NCBI RefSeq assembly: GCF_010729665.1
Contig: NZ_AP022610.1
Location: 5,208,001 to 5,272,000, forward strand
Source: Mycolicibacterium madagascariense
GTDB lineage: Bacteria > Actinomycetota > Actinomycetes > Mycobacteriales > Mycobacteriaceae
Length of the DNA: 64,000 bases
Direction of reading: 5' to 3'
Part shown: positions 57,757-64,000 of the stretch, piece by piece
Numbering within the stretch: the stretch's first letter is position 1
Layout of the letters: each line of letters starts with the position of its first letter
Translations under genes and position numbers: made by a program
Notes under the pieces: generated by a model
Told to the model about the DNA's origin: nothing
Database searches by the model: none
The model's input: the letters and a program-made list of their open reading frames with translations, nothing else

Positions 57757-59073
57757 ATGACGACGTACAAGGAAGACGCGGCGCATGCCGGCGCAGGCAA
57801 GCTCACGCTGGCCGAGATCCTCGAGATCTTCACCTCGGGCGATGCCCTGCCGTTGAAGTTCACCGCCTACGACGGCAGCTCCACGGGCCCGCAGGACGCT
57901 CAGCTCGGACTCGACCTGAAGACGCCGCGCGGCACCACCTACCTCGCCACCGCTCCCGGTGACCTCGGGTTGGCGCGCGCGTACGTGTCCGGTGACCTCG
58001 AGCCGCTGGGCGTGCACCCGGGTGACCCCTACGATCTGCTGCGCGCGCTGACCGACAAGCTCGACTTCAAGCGGCCCCCGGCCCGGCTGCTCGCCAACAT
58101 CGTCCGCTCGATCGGCTTCGAGCACCTGCGGCCCATCGCCCCGCCGCCGCAGGAGGCGCTGCCCCGCTGGCGTCGTATTGCAGAAGGGTTGCGACACAGC
58201 AAGACTCGTGACGCCGACGCCATCCACCACCACTACGACGTCTCGAATACGTTCTACGAGTGGGTGCTTGGCCCGTCGATGACCTACACCTGCGCCTGCT
58301 ACCCCGAGGCCGACGCGACTCTCGAAGAGGCGCAGGAGAACAAGTACCGCCTGGTGTTCGAGAAGCTGAAGCTACAGCCGGGTGACCGGTTGCTCGACGT
58401 GGGCTGCGGCTGGGGCAGCATGGTGCGCTACGCCGCGCGTCACGGCGTCAAGGCCGTCGGCGTCACGCTGTCGAAGGAGCAGGCGGCCTGGGCCAAGAAG
58501 GCCATCGCCGACGAGGGGTTGTCCCACCTGGCCGAGGTGCGCCACGGCGACTACCGCGACGTGCGCGAGTCGGGATTCGACGCGGTGTCCTCGATCGGGC
58601 TCACCGAACACATCGGCGTGCACAACTACCCGTCGTACTTCCGCTTCCTGAAGTCCAAGATGCGCACGGGCGCTTTGCTTCTCAATCACTGCATCACCCG
58701 GCCGGACAACCGCGCGGGAGCCACGGCAGGCGGTTTCATCGACCGCTACGTCTTCCCCGACGGGGAGCTCACGGGGTCCGGGCGCATCATCACCGAGGCG
58801 CAGGACGTCGGGCTCGAGGTCGTGCACGAGGAGAACCTGCGCCACCACTACGCGATGACGCTGCGCGACTGGTGTGCGAACCTCGTCGAGCATTGGGACG
58901 AGGCCGTCGCCGAGGTCGGGCTTCCCACCGCGAAGGTGTGGGGCCTGTACATGGCCGGGTCGCGGCTGGGCTTCGAGACGAATGTCGTTCAGCTGCACCA
59001 GATCCTGGCCGTCAAGCTCGACAATCACGGTGGCGACGGCGGCCTGCCGCTGCGCCCGTGGTGGTCCGCCTAG
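57757..59073 (+). CDS. Cyclopropane-fatty-acid-synthase-like methyltransferase (TmsB/BfaB-like)
   Basis: A 438-residue SAM-dependent lipid methyltransferase. ATG 57757 has GAGGAG 7 nt upstream; the frame extends further but through the preceding gene. The N-terminal lipid-binding region is followed by the CFAS core: HYDVSNTFYEWVLGPSMTYT, LLDVGCGWGSMVRYAARHGV, EHIGVHNYPSYF. Like CmaA/UmaA-type enzymes it transfers methyl to a phospholipid double bond. Coupled to the upstream oxidoreductase. Confidence 0.87.
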   Translation: MTTYKEDAAHAGAGKLTLAEILEIFTSGDALPLKFTAYDGSSTGPQDAQLGLDLKTPRGTTYLATAPGDLGLARAYVSGDLEPLGVHPGDPYDLLRALTDKLDFKRPPARLLANIVRSIGFEHLRPIAPPPQEALPRWRRIAEGLRHSKTRDADAIHHHYDVSNTFYEWVLGPSMTYTCACYPEADATLEEAQENKYRLVFEKLKLQPGDRLLDVGCGWGSMVRYAARHGVKAVGVTLSKEQAAWAKKAIADEGLSHLAEVRHGDYRDVRESGFDAVSSIGLTEHIGVHNYPSYFRFLKSKMRTGALLLNHCITRPDNRAGATAGGFIDRYVFPDGELTGSGRIITEAQDVGLEVVHEENLRHHYAMTLRDWCANLVEHWDEAVAEVGLPTAKVWGLYMAGSRLGFETNVVQLHQILAVKLDNHGGDGGLPLRPWWSA

Positions 59074-60926
59074 CCGTCGATCCGGCGGGCGCCCAGCTCG
59101 CTCTGTAGGAGTTCCAGCGCGACCTCCTCGGGGTCGCGGCGCGGTCCGGTCTCCTCGTGGACGGCCTGAGCGAGCATGCTCTCCTCGTCGTCCTCCTCCG
59201 GCGGAGGGGGCGGTGCGGCGACCGGTTGCTGCTGGGGGCGTGTCGGCGCCGCCGCCTCGGTGGGCGACCCGGCCTCACAGCGGATGTTCCAGTTCACCCC
59301 GAGCGCGTCCTTCAGGGAGTCCCTGATGATCTCGACGTTGCGGGTCTCGTTGAGGCGCTTCGCCAGCGGCGCGGAGACGTGGCTCAGCACCAGGGTGTCG
59401 CCTTCGACCGCGACGACGATGGCGCCGTCGAGCATGACGTCGGTGGGTCGCCTGCGCTCGCGGACCTTCTCCCGGACCGTCGGCCACATGGTGCGCACGG
59501 CCGCCGCGTCCGGCTGACCGGAGGCGGCCGACGCGACCGGGGCGGGTGTCACCGGCGCCGGCTCGGGGACGGGCGGGGCCGCTGCGACCGGTGCGGGTTC
59601 GGCGGCCGCGACGGTGACGGCGGGCGCGGGTTCGGCCGGTGCGGGTGGGGCAGGTGCGACGGGACCGGCCGGGGCGGCCGGCTCGACGGCGTGGCTCCTG
59701 CGGGTGAACTGCTTGGCGGGGGCCGCCTGCACGGCTGCCGCGGCCTGCGATGCCTCGCCCGCGGGGATCGACACGTTCATCCGCGTTTCGATGCGCTCGA
59801 TGCGTTGCAGCAAAGCCGCCTCGGTGTCACTCGCCGACGGCAGGAGCAGACGCGCGCACACCACCTCCAGTAGCAGGCGCGGTGCGGTCGCGCCGCGCAT
59901 CTCGCCGAGCCCGGCGTGCACCACCTCGGCGTAGCGCGTCAGGGTCGCCGGGCCCAGCCGGGCCGCCTGGTCGCGCATCCGCTCGAGCACGTCGTCCGGA
60001 GCGTCGACGACGCCGCGTGCCGCCGCGTCGGGCACGGCCTGCAGGACGATGAGGTCGCGGAACCGTTCGAGCAGGTCGGTGGCGAAGCGCCGGGGATCGT
60101 GGCCCGCGTCGATGAGCGATTCGACGGCGCCGAACAGCGCCGCGGCATCCCCGGCGGCCAACGCGTCCACCGACGCGTCGATCAGCGCCAGGTCGGTCGC
60201 CCCCAGCAGGGCCAGCGCCCGCGCATAGACCACGCGATTGCCGTCGGAACCGGCCAGCAGCTGGTCGAGTACCGACAGGGTGTCTCGCGGCGAGCCGCCG
60301 CCGGCCCGGATGACCAGCGGGTACACCGCGTCGTCGACGAGCACGTCCTCCTGCGCGCAGATGCGTTCGAGCAGGCCCCGCATGGTCTTGGGGGCGAGCA
60401 GCCGGAACGGATAGTGGTGGGTGCGCGACCGGATCGTCGGCAACACCTTCTCGGGCTCCGTCGTCGCGAACACGAAGATGAGGTGCTCCGGCGGCTCCTC
60501 GACGATCTTCAGCAGCGCGTTGAAGCCCGCGGTGGTGACCATGTGCGCCTCGTCGACGATGAAGATGCGGTAGCGCGACTGGGCGGGTGCATAGAAGGCG
60601 CGGTCGCGCAGCTCGCGTGTGTCGTCGACGCCACCGTGGCTGGCCGCGTCGAGTTCGACGACGTCGACGTTGCCCGGGCCGTTCGGGGCCAGCGCGACAC
60701 AGGAGTCACACACCCCGCACGGCGTCGGCGTCGGCCCCTTCTCGCAGTTCAGCGAGCGGGCCAGGATGCGCGCCGACGACGTCTTGCCGCACCCGCGCGG
60801 CCCGGAGAACAGATAGGCGTGGTTGATGCGGCCCGACTCGAGCGCGGTCGACAGCGGCTCGGTGACGTGCTCCTGGCCGACCACCTCGGCGAAGGACGCG
60901 GGTCGATACTTCCGGTAGAGAGCCAC
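59070..60926 (-). CDS. dnaX: DNA polymerase III subunit gamma/tau
   Basis: A 618-residue clamp-loader ATPase. Walker A is SGPRGCGKT (residues 41-49), the zinc module Cys61, 70, 73, 76 and the DEAH-like box VDEAHMVT. Pol III domain III and a Pro/Ala-rich tau linker (about 400-480) precede the C-terminal tau domain. GTG 60926 is 6 nt after a minus-strand TAGCCT (60933-60938). No obvious frameshift site for gamma was seen. The stop shares CTAG with the CFAS-like gene. Confidence 0.95.
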   Translation of the reverse strand: MALYRKYRPASFAEVVGQEHVTEPLSTALESGRINHAYLFSGPRGCGKTSSARILARSLNCEKGPTPTPCGVCDSCVALAPNGPGNVDVVELDAASHGGVDDTRELRDRAFYAPAQSRYRIFIVDEAHMVTTAGFNALLKIVEEPPEHLIFVFATTEPEKVLPTIRSRTHHYPFRLLAPKTMRGLLERICAQEDVLVDDAVYPLVIRAGGGSPRDTLSVLDQLLAGSDGNRVVYARALALLGATDLALIDASVDALAAGDAAALFGAVESLIDAGHDPRRFATDLLERFRDLIVLQAVPDAAARGVVDAPDDVLERMRDQAARLGPATLTRYAEVVHAGLGEMRGATAPRLLLEVVCARLLLPSASDTEAALLQRIERIETRMNVSIPAGEASQAAAAVQAAPAKQFTRRSHAVEPAAPAGPVAPAPPAPAEPAPAVTVAAAEPAPVAAAPPVPEPAPVTPAPVASAASGQPDAAAVRTMWPTVREKVRERRRPTDVMLDGAIVVAVEGDTLVLSHVSAPLAKRLNETRNVEIIRDSLKDALGVNWNIRCEAGSPTEAAAPTRPQQQPVAAPPPPPEEDDEESMLAQAVHEETGPRRDPEEVALELLQSELGARRIDG

Positions 60927-60963
60927 GGATGCAGGCTACCCAGGGTGGCCGACGCGTGACGGC

Positions 60964-62277
<1,314 letters not shown>

Positions 62278-62293
62278 TCAGGGAAGAACGAAA

Positions 62294-62381
62294 GGGGACC
62301 CCGCGCACCCGCCAGAGCCCATTGACCCTTGCTGCCTTCCGGCCCTGGGGGAGTTCACAGGATGGACGCCGCGCGGGGTCC
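62294..62381 (-). ncRNA. ffs: 4.5S signal recognition particle RNA
   Basis: The minus strand carries the conserved SRP domain IV tip CAGGGCCGGAAGGCAGCAAG. The whole folds into one long hairpin closed by GGACCCCGCGC/GCGCGGGGTCC (62371-62381 with 62296-62306). Size (about 88-95 nt) and placement beside tRNA-Ser and dnaX fit mycobacterial ffs. Ends are approximate. A pyrimidine-rich stretch after the 3' end may terminate transcription. Confidence 0.92.
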
Positions 62382-62455
62382 ACGAGCAGTGTAGTACCCC
62401 GCCGACCGCGGCAGCTCGTGAGGAGCAGGTGCTCCGGTCGGCTACCATGGCCCGC

Positions 62456-62541
62456 GGAGGATTCGCCTAGTGGCCTATGGCGCTCGCCTGGAACGCGGGT
62501 TGGGTTAATAGCCCTCAGGGGTTCAAATCCCCTATCCTCCG
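62456..62541 (+). tRNA. tRNA-Ser(GGA)
   Basis: An 86-nt tRNA. Acceptor GGAGGAT (62456-62462) pairs with ATCCTCC (62534-62540), followed by G73. The anticodon arm CTCGC-CTGGAAC-GCGGG gives anticodon GGA, reading UCC/UCU serine codons. The long variable arm is class II, as for serine, and the T-loop is GGTTCAAATCC. CCA is not encoded. Confidence 0.96.
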
Positions 62542-62642
62542 CGCTGGTCCGGGTGCGACCAGGCCGTCGAGGCCTGGTCGCGTTCGGTCCGACGACGGTC
62601 CCCTGGCTCGAGGAGTCGTGGCCCACTGACTCGAGGAGGAGT

Positions 62643-63461
62643 ATGCGGCGCTGGATCGCGGTCCTGTGGCACGCATCGTTCTTCGTCATCGCGGCGGCTC
62701 TCTACTTCTTCTTCGTCCTGCCCCGCTGGTTCGAGCTGACCGGTGAATGGTCGAGCAGCCTCGGCCTGGCGATGCGCATCCTGTGCGGAGCACTCCTCGG
62801 CCTGGCCGCCCTTCCCGTCGTGTTCACGCTGCTGCGCACCCGCAGGCCCGAATTCGGAACCCCCCGGCTCGCGCTGACCCTGCGGTTGTGGTCGATCGTC
62901 CTGCACGTCCTGGCGGGCGCGCTGGTGGTCGGCGCCGCCATCAGCGAGATCTGGGTGAGCCTCGACACGGCGGGCCAGAGCCTGTTCGCCATCTACGGAG
63001 CGGCGGCCGCCATCGCCATCCTGGGCGCGCTGGCGTTCTACCTGGCCTTCGCCGCCGAACTGCCGCCACCACCGCCCAAGCCGCTGCGACCCAAGGGCCG
63101 CACCCGTCGCCGGGGTCGCGGCGCCGCTGCCGACGACGAGGCCACCGACACCGAAGACGCCGACGAGATCACCGAGACCACCGAAGACGGCGCAGCCACC
63201 GACGAGACCGCAGAGATCACCGAGACCACCGAGACCACCGAGACCACCGAGGCCGACGAGACGCCCGTGCCGGCCGGTGTCGGGAAGACCGAATCGGCCG
63301 AGGTCAGCGACACCGCAGAGGATGCGGAACCCGACCTCGGTAACGCCGAGGCCTCCGATGCCGATGCATCCGGTAGCACGTTGCGCAACCGGCGTCCGGA
63401 GGGCAAGTCGACGTCGCGGCTGTTCGGGCGTTCGCGCCGCGGAGTAGCCCTCGACGACTGA
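62643..63461 (+). CDS. lucA: Lipid uptake coordinator LucA-like membrane protein (Rv3723-like)
   Basis: A 272-residue membrane protein; AGGAGG (62634-62639) precedes ATG 62643. There are four hydrophobic helices (about residues 8-140) and a long acidic cytoplasmic tail containing ITETTETTETTE low complexity from 9-bp codon repeats (about 63214-63252). Position and layout match Rv3723/LucA, which stabilises Mce1 and Mce4 fatty-acid and cholesterol importers in M. tuberculosis; that role is inferred here. Confidence 0.8.
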   Translation: MRRWIAVLWHASFFVIAAALYFFFVLPRWFELTGEWSSSLGLAMRILCGALLGLAALPVVFTLLRTRRPEFGTPRLALTLRLWSIVLHVLAGALVVGAAISEIWVSLDTAGQSLFAIYGAAAAIAILGALAFYLAFAAELPPPPPKPLRPKGRTRRRGRGAAADDEATDTEDADEITETTEDGAATDETAEITETTETTETTEADETPVPAGVGKTESAEVSDTAEDAEPDLGNAEASDADASGSTLRNRRPEGKSTSRLFGRSRRGVALDD

Positions 63462-63547
63462 CCCGTCGCGTCGGTGCGTCGACAACCCACGGTGTCAACG
63501 TCAGAATTGTGGGTAAGTCCCCAGCTACACGCGTCGGAAGGCGGCCC

Positions 63548-64000
63548 ATGCGCAGGTTCCACACCAGGTGGCGGATGGTCGTCGCGGTGGTGGCCACGGT
63601 CGCCTCGGCGGCTCTGGTGGCTCCGCCCACGTCGGCCCTCGCCGCCCCGCAGGACCTGTCCGCCGTGGCCACGCAGACCGAACCCACGGTCGCGCGCATC
63701 GACACGACGATCAACTACCAGCACGCGATCGGCGCGGGTACGGGCATCGTGCTCGACCCGAGCGGGACGCTGCTCACCAACTTCCACGTCGTGCAGGGTG
63801 CGGACACCATCACCGGGACGGTCGAGGGGCGGTCCTACCCCGCCGACCTGGTGGGGTACGACCGCAACCGGGACATCGCGGTCATCCAGCTGCGCGGTGC
63901 GGGCGGCCTGCCCGTTGCCCAGCTCGGCGACTCCTCTCGGCTGGCCGTCGGCGATCCCGTGGTGGCGCTCGGCAACGCCAGGGGGTCGGGCAGTCCGCTG
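63548..64000 (+). CDS. Secreted trypsin-like serine protease, PepA-type, truncated
   Basis: Open from ATG 63548 to the window edge (151 codons, no stop). A signal peptide (residues 1-32, LAAPQ) is followed by a chymotrypsin-fold protease: catalytic His80 (LLTNFHVVQGA) and Asp109 (DRNRDIAVIQLRG) are present; the Ser lies beyond the window. AGAGTGIVLDPSGTLLTN and the GDPVVALGNARGSG loop resemble Rv0125 PepA. A C-terminal PDZ is expected downstream. Confidence 0.85.
   Translation, partial: MRRFHTRWRMVVAVVATVASAALVAPPTSALAAPQDLSAVATQTEPTVARIDTTINYQHAIGAGTGIVLDPSGTLLTNFHVVQGADTITGTVEGRSYPADLVGYDRNRDIAVIQLRGAGGLPVAQLGDSSRLAVGDPVVALGNARGSGSPL

Noticed and set aside
59070..60926. Programmed frameshift for a short gamma form of DnaX
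   Set aside because: No slippery A-run or T-run sequence was seen in the gene; mycobacterial dnaX is thought to make mainly tau.

Overview
The window is very GC-rich, densely packed actinobacterial chromosome. Its gene content and order point to a rapidly growing Mycobacterium/Mycolicibacterium. The evidence is a collinear backbone matching the M. tuberculosis Rv3689-Rv3723 neighbourhood as I remember it (moxR locus, egtABCDE, asd/ask, leuA, murT-gatD, recR-ybaB, ami1, dnaX, the Rv3722c-type aminotransferase, ffs, tRNA-Ser, lucA). Set into it are genes typical of environmental mycobacteria: lfrR-lfrA efflux, two NCS1 permeases, a biuret-hydrolase-like enzyme and an Amt/GlnT/glutamate-synthase-like block. 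At least 14 starts (13 genes plus the leuA leader peptide) have a TANNNT -10 hexamer only 6-8 nt upstream, the signature of leaderless transcripts, which are common in mycobacteria. No rRNA, CRISPR array, prophage or insertion sequence was seen, and no gene-free stretch exceeds 300 bases. Family names come from reading the translated sequences; no database search was run.

Layout. 1-7021: a five-gene operon (membrane protein, DUF4129, DUF4350, MoxR ATPase, DUF58), then a divergent SpoIIM-like/RDD membrane-protein pair. 7021-9206: lfrR-lfrA multidrug efflux under a perfect palindromic operator. 9222-12113: cation/proton antiporter, ParB-like protein, a small secreted protein and two unassigned accessory genes. 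12261-18436: carotenoid oxygenase, GntR regulator, NCS1 permease, two PadR regulators and an aldo/keto reductase, with several clear operator palindromes. 18509-21404: two methyltransferases around a GCS2-type ligase. 21406-26721: the complete ergothioneine operon egtABCDE on the minus strand. 26846-34259: secreted, lipoprotein, OsmC/Ohr, catalase and small membrane or unknown proteins. 34256-36557: [16 protein letters not shown] operon ask-asd plus a DUF4185 secreted protein, with an internal start for the aspartokinase beta subunit. 36652-37699: a nitroreductase-like protein and a membrane protein.

37761-47500 is a nitrogen-acquisition region. An NCS1 permease and a BiuH/RutB-like amidase diverge from an Amt ammonium channel across a 178-bp gap carrying matches to the GlnR box. 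Then follow a type-III glutamine-synthetase/GmaS-like ligase, three separate glutamate-synthase-domain proteins (amidotransferase, GXGXG, FMN barrel), a DAO-type FAD oxidoreductase and an XRE-cupin regulator. The set resembles the gamma-glutamylmethylamide/N-methylglutamate pathway of methylotrophs. Its FMN subunit has lost every cysteine of the usual Fe-S cluster region. This is the most interesting system in the window.

47531-64000: leucine-attenuated leuA, a DnaQ-like exonuclease, murT-gatD (lipid II amidation), an AbiEi/DUF559-like gene bracketed by near-identical 57-bp palindromic repeats, a small gene preceded by four perfect 26-bp tandem repeats, recR-ybaB, the amidase ami1, an SRPBCC protein, a TmsA/TmsB-like fatty-acid methylation pair, dnaX, an aspartate aminotransferase, SRP RNA, tRNA-Ser(GGA), lucA and the start of a PepA-like secreted serine protease cut by the window edge.
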